From the IMG/VR virus record IMGVR_UViG_3300032315_001187, positions 1 through 61,125 of that record: a stretch of 61,125 nt of DNA; one strand, 5' to 3'. Numbering within the stretch: position 1 is the first letter of the stretch; the number at the start of each line of letters is the position of its first letter. The translations under genes were made by a program, and so were the position numbers. The DNA comes from a virus. The notes under the pieces are model-generated. The model was not told the DNA's origin. It did no database searches and saw only the letters and a list, made by a program, of their open reading frames with translations. Shown here piece after piece: positions 1-7,283 of this stretch.

Positions 1-160
1 CAGAAGCCACGGCAGCTCCGAAGCGCACCATTTCCAACCAAGGAAATAATGGCAATAGGCCCCACCAAAGGGGCCATGCCATCAAGAAAATAAGGAATCC
101 TTGAATGGGAATTGCGAGCAATAGACCTACCAGATGAGAGCCGGGGGATTTACTGCTCAT
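1..160 (-). CDS. small membrane protein, truncated at window edge
   Basis: The frame opens with ATG at 160..158 and runs off the left end of the window, giving about 53 residues. After a short polar start (MSSKSPGSH) it is strongly hydrophobic, with two likely membrane segments around residues 10-28 and 29-45. It starts 4 bp after the stop of the preceding minus-strand gene, so it is the last visible gene of the recombination operon. A holin-like role is possible but nothing here shows it. Confidence 0.6.
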   Translation of the reverse strand, partial: MSSKSPGSHLVGLLLAIPIQGFLIFLMAWPLWWGLLPLFPWLEMVRFGAAVAS

Positions 161-164
161 GGCT

Positions 165-428
165 TCAGAACAGATCAGTGGAGCTGCTGCCGCCGCCGAG
201 GTCGTCGTTCTGCCACACAGAAGCGTAGCCCTTAGGGCCTTCCTTGTCACCCTTGATCTTGACGGAACCAGTGAAACGAGGGGAACGATCAGAGGTCATC
301 TTGTCGTTGGGCCATACAGCCATGTCGAGGCTGTAGTTGCCGCGATCATTGGCACCAGCCTTCTTCAATGCATTGAGAAGGTCAGGGGTGAGATCAATGG
401 CGGCGGTAATAGTGGGGCGATTTGCCAC
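165..428 (-). CDS. 87-aa protein with acidic-hydrophobic C-terminal tip
   Basis: Not recognised. It is a soluble 87-residue protein ending in a glycine/serine linker and the tip TDLF, which loosely recalls the tail of single-strand binding proteins. It lies directly downstream of the exonuclease gene and within the same minus-strand operon as the annealing protein. A role in handling single-stranded DNA is therefore conceivable, but this rests on context and the tip only. Confidence 0.6.
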   Translation of the reverse strand: MANRPTITAAIDLTPDLLNALKKAGANDRGNYSLDMAVWPNDKMTSDRSPRFTGSVKIKGDKEGPKGYASVWQNDDLGGGSSSTDLF

Positions 429-485
429 GGTGTTGCTCCTTGAAGGATGTTGGATGCCCGTGAGGGCTCGGCCAGCATAGAGGCT

Positions 486-1250
486 CTAAGCCCCCTTGTC
501 AACTGTGATCGTGAAGGGCTTACCGCCTGGATAGAATTCTTCAAAATACCGGCGGGTCTTGTCGTTCATGATGGCCGCCTGACAGGCAAGGTCACAGCCA
601 TCCATGGAAACGATTTGTGCCTCTTCTCCCTCTCCCGTGTCCGGGTCGTAGATGGAGATGGCGCAATAAGCTTCGTTGATTTCAATGCTGTACATTTGTT
701 CAAGTGCCTGTGCGTAGGCGCCAAGTTGCATTTTGTAATCAGACAGGTAGCAGTCAAGCTTGCGCTTGTAGCTGGTTTTCCAATCGAGGAGGGCAATGTT
801 GCCATTCTTCATCGTTGCCAGCATGTCAAACGTGCCGGAATAACCAATCTGCAACTCAGAATTGAAGTAGGCGATGGCGCTCTCTACGAGCAATGGCTGG
901 TCAATGGTTTCCAGGAAGGGTTCGATGGAATGGAAGTAGGGGCGATATTTGCTCTTGGCTTCAAGATGGTGCTCAATATCCTCTCCATTCCATAGATCCT
1001 CCAGAACGCCGTGCAACCACACGCCACGATCAATGGAGCCCATGGTGCGACGATTGGCCTCTGCATCGCCCACGCGACGCCGCCAGTTGATAAGAGCCAT
1101 GATCTTGCCCACGGGTGAGCATGCCCCGGCTACAGTCGTAACAGAGGGCAGAACCAAGCCCGCAGGCACATGGTCCAAACCCTCCGGCACCTTGTAATAG
1201 CGACGATTGTCCAGTTGGATGCGGTCTGGGACAAACTGCTTGAATTTCAC
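486..1250 (-). CDS. PD-(D/E)XK exonuclease (RecB/Cas4/exonuclease VIII type)
   Basis: A 254-residue nuclease of the PD-(D/E)XK superfamily. The signature is visible in order: RGVWLHGVLEDLW (helix with H), the acidic residue in YSGTFDML, the metal/catalytic strand LLDWKTS (D-x-K), and the QLGAYAQAL helix typical of RecB-like nucleases. Together with the Sak3-type annealing protein upstream in the same operon it fits a two-component phage recombination system, in which the nuclease resects ends and the partner anneals strands. It starts 8 bp after the stop of the 44-aa gene. Confidence 0.85.
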   Translation of the reverse strand: MKFKQFVPDRIQLDNRRYYKVPEGLDHVPAGLVLPSVTTVAGACSPVGKIMALINWRRRVGDAEANRRTMGSIDRGVWLHGVLEDLWNGEDIEHHLEAKSKYRPYFHSIEPFLETIDQPLLVESAIAYFNSELQIGYSGTFDMLATMKNGNIALLDWKTSYKRKLDCYLSDYKMQLGAYAQALEQMYSIEINEAYCAISIYDPDTGEGEEAQIVSMDGCDLACQAAIMNDKTRRYFEEFYPGGKPFTITVDKGA

Positions 1251-1257
1251 GAGGGCG

Positions 1258-1392
1258 TTAGTTGTTCTTTACACAATACCCCCCAGAGCGGTAGTAGCCA
1301 AGGGGGCACGTGCCGGAATAGGTGATGGGCTCGTTACACGCCACTGCTGGCAGGGCAAATGCAAAAACAATCAAAGCAATGGTAGTTTTCAT
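1258..1392 (-). CDS. 44-aa secreted or lipoprotein-like peptide
   Basis: A 44-codon gene. Its ATG overlaps the TGA of the zinc-ribbon gene as ATGA, so translation is probably coupled. The product has a clear signal peptide (MKTTIALIVFAFALPAVA) followed at once by Cys19, then a short Cys/Gly/Tyr-rich tail with Cys29 and Cys40. Cys19 could be a lipobox cysteine, although the -3 residue is Ala rather than Leu; otherwise it is a secreted peptide. Function unknown. The tight overlaps on both sides argue that it is real. Confidence 0.7.
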   Translation of the reverse strand: MKTTIALIVFAFALPAVACNEPITYSGTCPLGYYRSGGYCVKNN

Positions 1393-1649
1393 GGTTTAAT
1401 GGAGGTTAATGGACGTTGCATGTCAACTTTGTAGTGGTCAATGATGGCGCCAGTGCCACGGTCCCAAGTAGTGCCACAGTCTGGACATTGCCAGGCATAG
1501 CCACGATCCTCACGCCAGGAAGAAAGATAGATGACTCGTGAGAACCATTCGGAGCCGCCAAAGAGATGACGGCTTTTTTCTGGAATGGGCTGGTCATGCC
1601 ATAGGCTCCCGCATTCTGGACAGTTTTTGATGTCCGAAAAGTTGGTCAC
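1389..1649 (-). CDS. zinc-ribbon protein
   Basis: About 86 residues carrying two CxxC knuckles, CPEC near the N-terminus and CPDC about 50 residues later, which together would bind one zinc ion. I prefer a GTG start at 1649..1647. It overlaps the previous stop as GTGA and has GGGGGAAG 7 bp upstream; the longer frame to 1703 would overlap the upstream gene deeply. The role is unknown; zinc ribbons in such operons often contact nucleic acid. Confidence 0.7.
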   Translation of the reverse strand: MTNFSDIKNCPECGSLWHDQPIPEKSRHLFGGSEWFSRVIYLSSWREDRGYAWQCPDCGTTWDRGTGAIIDHYKVDMQRPLTSIKP

Positions 1650-1813
1650 TTTAAGACTTCCCCCCAACACACGCGATTCGCTTGCCATAGCAGAGCCCTG
1701 CATAAATGATTTTCAGCAGGGTCCGGGTCAGAAGCATATACAGAATGCGCAGATTCCCATGCACTTAACCATTGTTCCTTCGTAGGAAACCTCATTTGAT
1801 TCTGATTGTCCAT
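1646..1813 (-). CDS. 55-aa soluble protein
   Basis: A 55-codon gene between two overlapping neighbours. Its stop overlaps the GTG start of the zinc-ribbon gene and its ATG lies inside the end of the 37-aa membrane gene. The product is Trp-rich (four Trp) and mixed charge, with a KEQWLSAWESA helix. It has no recognised family. Support comes from the consistent overlapping stop/start pattern of this operon. Confidence 0.6.
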   Translation of the reverse strand: MDNQNQMRFPTKEQWLSAWESAHSVYASDPDPAENHLCRALLWQANRVCWGEVLK

Positions 1814-1905
1814 TGATAAATAAGCTCCAAAAGAAAAACAACTGGCAAAGCAATGCAGCCTAATAAAAGCAGGCCAGGGATGGTCGTAAAAAGACTAGTA
1901 ATCAC
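1792..1905 (-). CDS. 37-aa single-pass membrane protein
   Basis: The GTG start (1905..1903) overlaps a preceding TGA as GTGA and the stop lies 20 nt inside the next gene. The product is a classic small membrane protein: a hydrophobic stretch of about 24 residues (GLLLLGCIALPVVFLLEL core) followed by a basic tail ending in RIK. Function unknown; a lysis accessory or membrane-modifying peptide is possible. Confidence 0.6.
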   Translation of the reverse strand: MITSLFTTIPGLLLLGCIALPVVFLLELIYQWTIRIK

Positions 1906-2009
1906 AATGGTTCGTCAAGTGGAATGCCGTCAGAATTGGTGACAATTTGGCCCTTGAAAACAAGAGCCAAACGAGCTGCCGCCAGATCTAAAGCTTTCCC
2001 GCGACGAAT
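1902..2009 (-). CDS. possible 35-aa protein with non-standard start
   Basis: An open frame ending at the TGA that overlaps the next GTG. It lacks ATG or GTG. An ATT at 2009..2007 sits 7 bp after AAAGGAG, and CTG or TTG codons follow further in. The peptide (DLAAARLALVFKGQIVTNSD core) reads like protein, but the start is doubtful; it could be a decayed end of the annealing protein region. Confidence 0.25.
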   Translation of the reverse strand: MRRGKALDLAAARLALVFKGQIVTNSDGIPLDEPL

Positions 2010-2938
2010 ACTTCCACTCCTTTAATTGCTTGCTCAGTGGTGCCTTCAGCGCAGATGGAACGAAGAGTGGCAATCTCCTGGGCCATAGCTGCCTTGGTAA
2101 TCTTGATACCTTTTTCTTTGATCCATGCCGATACCATTGCAATGATTGCATTGGCGAGCATGTGAGCGTCTTTGAGGTCGTCACCTTTAGCAAGGCCAAG
2201 ACTTTCAAGAGCAGTTTTTGCTGCCACTAAACTGGTGCGTTCCTCTGCGTATTGAAGGGGGTTGGCCTTGCAGAAGGCTGTAAGGGCCTCTTTTCCATTG
2301 AAGGCAGCAGTTGCCGCTCCTCCAGTAGCAGGAACGCTTGCTGCAGCAGGCGCCTTGTCCTGTTGCGATACCGCTGTTGGTTTCTTGCTCTCCTGTTGGA
2401 GGGGGAGTTTGGGCGCAGTTTGTACGTTGCCATCGTCAGCAGTGGGAATGTCTTCGCCGGAGTAAAGCTTGAGGCCGAGGCCAGTGAAAGTAGCAATGCA
2501 CTTAACGCTTGCCCGTTGGATGTTGTCACTCACTTGACGAGCATCAAGTTCCTTAACGGCATTGTGCTTATTGTCCATGAGCGGAAAGACCAACGCAGGA
2601 GTGCGACGGCAGCCATCCGTGAGGTAGGCACGCAGAATCCAACAGCCGGTTTGGCCAAACACTGGCCATCCCATTGTGCTCTCCTCAAACGCCACAAACA
2701 ACGTAGGGAATTGCTCCTTTAGGTAGCGAAAAGCAAACGGCCAGGACAGATAGGAGAGACCTTTGTAGTTCTTTTCAACGTGCTCACCAATGGGAAGCTC
2801 GTAAGCAGTCTTGAACTGCTCAGGCGTGATCTCTAGGGGCGAGAACAGACCATTCATGCGGTCAGAAAGGGCCAGCGATGCGGGGGAAGTAAGGTCCATG
2901 GGAAAAGAGAAAAGGTCGGAAAAGCAAGATTGAGTCAC
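1988..2938 (-). CDS. Sak3-type (DUF1071) single-strand annealing protein
   Basis: Up to 316 residues. The N-terminal half matches the DUF1071/Sak3 family: KGLSYLSWPFAFRYLKEQFP, then a beta strand ending LVFPLMDNKHNAV and SDNIQRASVKCIATFTGLGLKLYSGED. These proteins bind single-stranded DNA and anneal complementary strands during phage recombination. A Pro/Ala/Gln-rich linker (about residues 170-215) leads to a helical C-terminal part. The frame starts at GTG 2938; ATG at 2899 (MDLTSPASLA) is an equally likely start. The partner nuclease lies downstream in the operon. Confidence 0.85.
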   Translation of the reverse strand: MTQSCFSDLFSFPMDLTSPASLALSDRMNGLFSPLEITPEQFKTAYELPIGEHVEKNYKGLSYLSWPFAFRYLKEQFPTLFVAFEESTMGWPVFGQTGCWILRAYLTDGCRRTPALVFPLMDNKHNAVKELDARQVSDNIQRASVKCIATFTGLGLKLYSGEDIPTADDGNVQTAPKLPLQQESKKPTAVSQQDKAPAAASVPATGGAATAAFNGKEALTAFCKANPLQYAEERTSLVAAKTALESLGLAKGDDLKDAHMLANAIIAMVSAWIKEKGIKITKAAMAQEIATLRSICAEGTTEQAIKGVEVFVAGKL

Positions 2939-2939
2939 T

Positions 2940-3212
2940 TTACGACCCAGGGACAGAACTGTCTAAGTTCTGAATGAGGTCGTACATAATGACCACTTTG
3001 TTAGTGATTGTTTCTGCATGGTTGATGAGACTTTCACCAGGCAGCGGCCAGTCGCGAGTCACTCGCACGTCCGTAATGCCTTCAACGTGCTTCCAATCGA
3101 AGCCTTCATCCATGGCACCCTCCTCAAAACAGAGCACCACTTCCATGTCTTCATGGTCCATGATGTAGGCAGCTTGAAGGGCTTCAATCAACTGAGAGAT
3201 TTTCATAGTCAT
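2940..3212 (-). CDS. 90-aa hypothetical protein
   Basis: Unrecognised acidic protein of about 90 residues starting MTMKISQLIEALQ. The start at 3212 (or the second Met at 3206) lies inside the end of the ribbon-helix-helix gene, a 29-nt overlap. The frame stays open to 3323, but the extra N-terminus has poor protein character. A similar start and a following acidic strand recur in small phage proteins of unknown role. It probably belongs to the recombination operon. Confidence 0.65.
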   Translation of the reverse strand: MTMKISQLIEALQAAYIMDHEDMEVVLCFEEGAMDEGFDWKHVEGITDVRVTRDWPLPGESLINHAETITNKVVIMYDLIQNLDSSVPGS

Positions 3213-3441
3213 CAAAAGAAGGTGGTAGTTCGGGCGCGGTGTAATCCACGCAAAGGGACCATGCCCCATTGGAAAGACTCGTGGAGCCCTCCCAGGCAGG
3301 AGTGCAACGGATGAGCCGCTCAAGCGCTTCGCTGCGGGACAGCTTTGCTTCTGAGGCGATGTTGTCTAAGTGGTCAACGGCATCTTGCGTGAGCGTGAAG
3401 TGCCTCTTGACCTTGGGGCTGTCGTAACTGGATTTCGGCAT
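3184..3441 (-). CDS. ribbon-helix-helix DNA-binding protein
   Basis: About 85 residues from ATG 3441. Residues 10-46 (VKRHFTLTQDAVDHL then ASEAKLSRSEALERLIR) match a ribbon-helix-helix fold: a beta strand followed by two helices, with the SRSE turn typical of CopG/Arc-like proteins. It is the first gene of the minus operon and faces the primase gene, so it may autoregulate the divergent promoters. The frame extends upstream to 3576 and would add a Cys-rich segment (CRNGSCGYCGEEPRRHC), so a longer zinc-binding form starting at a GTG cannot be excluded. Confidence 0.7.
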   Translation of the reverse strand: MPKSSYDSPKVKRHFTLTQDAVDHLDNIASEAKLSRSEALERLIRCTPAWEGSTSLSNGAWSLCVDYTAPELPPSFDDYENLSVD

Positions 3442-3588
3442 GCAGTGGCGCCGTGGTTCCTCCCCACAATACCCGCAGGAACCATTCCGACAAGCCTTTG
3501 AGCGATAAGAATGCCTTATGGCCACTGGGATTGCAGGAAAACGGCTTGGATGCCATGATGCTAGGTGGCAAACCATATTTTCCTTTTC

Positions 3589-5544
3589 ATGACGTTCTCA
3601 ATCCTGGACTTCCTAGACCAGTTGGAGCCCAGTAAGGAGTCAGGCAAATTCATGTGTCCCGCATGTGGGAACAATGATTTCTCCGTCAACAAGAAAAATG
3701 GTGCCTACACCTGTTGGCATGACGACTCCCCTGCCCACCGCGCAGAGATCAGGGATGTGCTGGCTCCGATGGTGCGATGGGAAAAGCCGCCGAGGGATCC
3801 CGGCAACTACACCTTCTCCTACAGGAACCAAACCGGCTTAGAAGTGGTGAAGGTTCACCGCGACGACACCTCTGGCAACAAGCGCATCTGGCAGGAATTT
3901 CCCACCATCGACCCCACCGCTACGGGGCAGAAGACGCAACTGCAGGAGGTGAAGGCGACCATCCTTCCCTTCATGTATGAGGAGGCTATTGCTGAGAGCG
4001 CTGCCACTGGTCTTCCCATTGTCGTGGTAGAAGGCGAACTCACCTGCCAAGCCGTTTGGTCCATCGGCCTGCCTTCCGTCACCTTCCTGGGTGGCAGCAA
4101 GCAGTACCGCACCAATGGTGACTACGCCAGCCTCTTCAAGAATCAAAAGCTAGTCCTGGCCCCCGACAGGGATGAGCAGGGCGTTGCCTTCATGAAGGAA
4201 GTGGAGGCTGACAATCCTGGAGCGCAATGGCTCTATGCGGATCCACGCTCTTGGGAATGGCAGAACCTGCCCAGTGGGAATGGCCTTGACCTGGCCGACT
4301 ACATTGCTGAGGGCGTCACTAAGGACGATTTGCTTTCCTCCATCGTTTCCAAAGGTAAGCATGCTGGTAAAGACGGCAAGCCCGCATACGAGGAAATCAT
4401 TTCAACAGTGGAAGGTTTTGTTGGCCTCTATGCCAATGATGCTCGTATCACCTACGAAACTGCTAACTGGCTGGAAATGCGTGGCGTGAAGATGAGCCAG
4501 GCCAATGTTGACAAGATTATTGACGAAGCCAAGAGTCGCATTTATGGCAAAGAGGAAATTGAAACCATTGACGCCCTCACCATTGCCAACACCGAACAAT
4601 GCCGCGAATGGTTGATTGCTGGCATCATGCCCCTCGGAAGCGTGATGCTACTGGCTGCATCAGGCGGTACTGGCAAAAGCACCATCGTCTACAACTGGGC
4701 ACTCAATATCGCCCTTGGCCAACCATGGAGCGGAAGGCGCTGCTACAAAGGCAAGAGCCTGATCATTCAAAGTGATGAACCATTGGTGGACACCAGCGAA
4801 AAACTTGGCGTGATTGGCTTCAAGGAAGCTGGCCTGGAAGCTGGCACCATTGCCTTCTGGGAGAACTGGCGCTTTGGCCACATGAAGCAGCTTGAAGACT
4901 ACGTAAGGAAACATCGCCCAGCCTTTGTTGCCATTGACTCCCTCACTGCCTGTCTCGCTGGCATGGACGTGGACTTAGTGAAGAGTAATGCGGGTGACGT
5001 GATTTACGGCCTCCGGGACATTGCTAATCAATACAAATGCAGCATTATCATTCTCCACCACTTAAACAAGAGCGGCGGTCTGAGGGACTCAACAAGTTTT
5101 GTTGATAACGTGAGTGAAGTGGTTAAGCTCACTCGTGCTGAGAACAATGGCGATCCCAATCAATTTGTTCTGGAATGGTTGAAGAGCAGAAGCGGCCTCA
5201 CCGGCAAGCATAATCTGCAACGCGACACGCTGTCCTACGGCTGGCGTTATGCAGGCCCTCAAGGTGGTTCCCTGGAAGAGCTTGACCAAGTGGTGAATAC
5301 TGTCAACATGCGCAAGACTGAACGTTTCACCAAGCAACAAGTGGCGTCCATGTCTGGCACCTGGGATAACTCATCCACGGGCAAGATGCTGGAAGTTGCA
5401 CGTCGGCAAGGCTTAATCACTAGCAGCTTCGAGTTTGGTCCCAATGGGGAACGCAAGCGTCTCTATCATTCCTGGGACTACAAAGAACCAGACACTGATT
5501 TTGTGGAGGCGCCTGAAACTGTTGCCGCTCACGATTTCTTCTAA
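3589..5544 (+). CDS. DNA primase-helicase
   Basis: A 651-residue replication protein. From the N-terminus: a CHC2-like zinc finger (CPAC, then CWH, about residues 23-44), a TOPRIM-like region with VVVVEGELTCQAV (about 143) and LAPDRDEQG (about 190), and a RecA/RepA-type helicase domain with Walker A GGTGKST at 359-365, SLIIQSDEP and IILHHLNKSGG. It would both lay down primers and unwind the fork. ATG 3589 is chosen over GTG 3565. A terminator-like hairpin follows 70 bp downstream. No DNA polymerase is seen in the window. Confidence 0.9.
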   Translation: MTFSILDFLDQLEPSKESGKFMCPACGNNDFSVNKKNGAYTCWHDDSPAHRAEIRDVLAPMVRWEKPPRDPGNYTFSYRNQTGLEVVKVHRDDTSGNKRIWQEFPTIDPTATGQKTQLQEVKATILPFMYEEAIAESAATGLPIVVVEGELTCQAVWSIGLPSVTFLGGSKQYRTNGDYASLFKNQKLVLAPDRDEQGVAFMKEVEADNPGAQWLYADPRSWEWQNLPSGNGLDLADYIAEGVTKDDLLSSIVSKGKHAGKDGKPAYEEIISTVEGFVGLYANDARITYETANWLEMRGVKMSQANVDKIIDEAKSRIYGKEEIETIDALTIANTEQCREWLIAGIMPLGSVMLLAASGGTGKSTIVYNWALNIALGQPWSGRRCYKGKSLIIQSDEPLVDTSEKLGVIGFKEAGLEAGTIAFWENWRFGHMKQLEDYVRKHRPAFVAIDSLTACLAGMDVDLVKSNAGDVIYGLRDIANQYKCSIIILHHLNKSGGLRDSTSFVDNVSEVVKLTRAENNGDPNQFVLEWLKSRSGLTGKHNLQRDTLSYGWRYAGPQGGSLEELDQVVNTVNMRKTERFTKQQVASMSGTWDNSSTGKMLEVARRQGLITSSFEFGPNGERKRLYHSWDYKEPDTDFVEAPETVAAHDFF

Positions 5545-5569
5545 ACTGTAGACAGTTGCTACAACTGTC

Positions 5570-5731
5570 ATGATCATCTGGGACAAAAACTTTATCAAAC
5601 CTGCAGTTACGAAGGAGGAGCCCGTTGAGGCTCCTTTTTCTATGGAAGAAAATACTGAAACGGTAGTCATTGAAATTGAAGACAAGCCTGAGCAAGGCTG
5701 GGCTGGTAAAGGGTTTGGCTGGTCCTTATAG
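5570..5731 (+). CDS. 53-aa acidic protein (uncertain)
   Basis: A 53-codon frame starting MIIWDKNF and ending WAGKGFGWSL, acidic in the middle. It reads like protein, but codons 15-24 lie on a near-perfect intrinsic terminator (see 5612-5639). Either the hairpin is read through and the gene is real, or a shorter 29-codon frame from ATG 5642 is used, or neither is translated. Confidence 0.4.
   Translation: MIIWDKNFIKPAVTKEEPVEAPFSMEENTETVVIEIEDKPEQGWAGKGFGWSL
5612..5639 (+). terminator. intrinsic terminator after the primase gene
   Basis: Stem AGGAGCC / GGCTCCT (5616-5622 with 5629-5635), loop CGTTGA, followed by a run of T to 5639. It would end transcription of the primase-helicase gene, but it also lies within a small open frame. 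Confidence 0.65.
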
Positions 5732-5875
5732 GACAATTTGCCAACTGGCACATTTGAGCTTGGAGGGGGTGTGTAGACTCGTCCCGTTCTTCTCCATCGT
5801 TCCGCTCCTGGGCATCCTTCGCCAGAGCGCCGTGCGAGAGGGTAGGCCCCCAAGGCCGTCATTCGATTGGCGCTC

Positions 5876-5904
5876 TTTACAATTCCCCCCTTCTTCTCTA
5901 TATT
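5876..5904 (+). promoter_or_regulatory. sigma70-type promoter
   Basis: TTTACA at 5876-5881 and TATATT at 5899-5904 with a 17-bp spacer, 24 bp ahead of the ATG at 5928. This is the best canonical promoter on the plus strand of the left half. It probably drives the long run of small genes that begins at 5928. Confidence 0.7.
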
Positions 5905-5927
5905 GGCTACGACATCAACGTCGTCCA

Positions 5928-6167
5928 ATGCCTACCGCTCCACTACCTCCCGACTGGCTTCCTTCCGCCTCCCACAATGGAACGCTCGTGGAGGTGCTGC
6001 AACACCATGGCTATTCCACGCCAGATCGTGGGCCAAGGCCATCGTCGCGAATCATGTATGGCGCTCGTGACAAGAAGGGTGAACGCCATTGGCGATCATC
6101 TCTGCACGAGATTACAAGCTTGATTGATCATGGCTTCAAAACCAACGCTGTTGCTTCTGGAATTTGA
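5928..6167 (+). CDS. 79-aa basic protein
   Basis: Unrecognised. The frame is open from 5670, but ATG 5928 (MPTAPLPPDWLP) lies just downstream of a canonical promoter. The product is basic, with GTLVEVLQHHGYSTPD and a C-terminal helix SSLHEITSLIDHG. It is followed by a gene 3 bp downstream. The composition suggests a small soluble, possibly nucleic-acid-binding protein, though no motif is recognised. Confidence 0.6.
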   Translation: MPTAPLPPDWLPSASHNGTLVEVLQHHGYSTPDRGPRPSSRIMYGARDKKGERHWRSSLHEITSLIDHGFKTNAVASGI

Positions 6168-6169
6168 CA

Positions 6170-6478
6170 ATGGACGAAATTAACGAACTAATTGAAAAGC
6201 TTGCCGTAATTAAGGCAGCACAGAAAGTCTATGCAGAAAAGGAAACTTTCTACAAAGATTTGCTGCTGAAATTCCTTAAAGAGTCAGGGTTAGAAAAAGA
6301 AGAGAGCGATCATGGTTCCGTACGTATTCAACGTCGCTCTGAAAAGGACTATGGGGAAGCCGTAAGGGCACAAGAGGCCAGCGTTAAGGAGTTGAAAAAA
6401 CTTAAGGATGACATTGGTGACTTTACAGTTGTTAGCGTTAAAGAAAGCCTTGTGTTCAATTTGCCTGGCAAATCATGA
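6170..6478 (+). CDS. 102-aa coiled-coil protein
   Basis: A highly charged, mostly helical protein (MDEINELIEKLAVIKAAQK...) with heptad-like leucines over the first 50 residues and a beta-rich end (FTVVSVKESLVFNLP). The layout resembles Gp157-type phage proteins but I cannot assign it firmly. The start at 6170 is preferred to TTG 6164. Its stop overlaps the next start as ATGA. Confidence 0.65.
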   Translation: MDEINELIEKLAVIKAAQKVYAEKETFYKDLLLKFLKESGLEKEESDHGSVRIQRRSEKDYGEAVRAQEASVKELKKLKDDIGDFTVVSVKESLVFNLPGKS

Positions 6479-6537
6479 CCACGTTCCTTATTTGGTTTGC
6501 CATTGGTTTCATGGTTGCTTTCATCTTCACTGAATAA
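6475..6537 (+). CDS. 20-aa membrane micropeptide
   Basis: A 20-codon frame whose ATG overlaps the upstream TGA (ATGA). It encodes one continuous hydrophobic helix: MTTFLIWFAIGFMVAFIFTE. The start/stop overlap and the clean membrane-helix composition suggest a genuine translated micropeptide. Its role is unknown. Confidence 0.45.
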   Translation: MTTFLIWFAIGFMVAFIFTE

Positions 6538-6542
6538 TTATC

Positions 6543-7235
6543 ATGCCTAGTCCCGATATTAATTTTCTCTCAGAAGAAGCCGAGCTTAAATATGGAGTGA
6601 AAACTCTGCTGGAAGCTGGTTTCACTGCGAAACAAATTGATCGTATTAGGCATGAAATTGGTGTGGGCGTTGATAAAACGCCCTACAGCAAGGAGCTAAC
6701 TGGGCAACGTCGTCACATGACGAGCGAATTGCTAGCGGCCAACATGAGCAACAGTCAAATTGCTCGCGTCTTGAAACTGAGCAAGGAAACTGTCAATGCC
6801 GATAGAAAGCACATTAGGCAGCTCTACACCGAGGAAATCCTTAAAAGTGCTGACGTCCATCGTGCCCGTCTCCTCAAGGAACAAATGGACCTCAAGGATG
6901 TGGCAATGAAGAGTTTTGAGGGCAGCAAAAAGAAACGCACCATCACCACTAGTGACAATGGCGAAGAAAATAGTAGTTCGATGATCAAGATTGAAGAAAG
7001 CGCTGGCGATGCCAGCTTTTTAAACGTGGCCAAGAACTGTCTGGTTGAACAAGCTAAGCTCTTGGGCCTCAATGAACTGCGACCACAGCAGGAAGAAAAG
7101 AAAGACTACAAGAGTTTCCTGGATGACCTGGCAAAGACTGTGGGCGACATTAAAGAACGTGAAGCTAATTCCACTGCCATTGATGCCACTGTTGCAGACG
7201 ATGACGCTTCTACTGCCATCGTTTCATTATCTTGA
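6543..7235 (+). CDS. putative terminase small subunit (HTH protein)
   Basis: A 230-residue protein with a helix-turn-helix at about 58-85 (LLAANMSNSQIARVLKLSKETV), a long helical middle and the late element NCLVEQAKLLGL, a phrase common near the end of phage small terminase subunits. Such proteins recognise the packaging site and load the large subunit. It lies 19 kb from the large subunit and on the opposite strand, which is unusual, so a transcriptional regulator is the alternative. Confidence 0.5.
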   Translation: MPSPDINFLSEEAELKYGVKTLLEAGFTAKQIDRIRHEIGVGVDKTPYSKELTGQRRHMTSELLAANMSNSQIARVLKLSKETVNADRKHIRQLYTEEILKSADVHRARLLKEQMDLKDVAMKSFEGSKKKRTITTSDNGEENSSSMIKIEESAGDASFLNVAKNCLVEQAKLLGLNELRPQQEEKKDYKSFLDDLAKTVGDIKEREANSTAIDATVADDDASTAIVSLS

Positions 7236-7283
7236 CAAATCCATAGCAAACCAGTCAGACTGAACGCATTCTCACCTTCCTCC

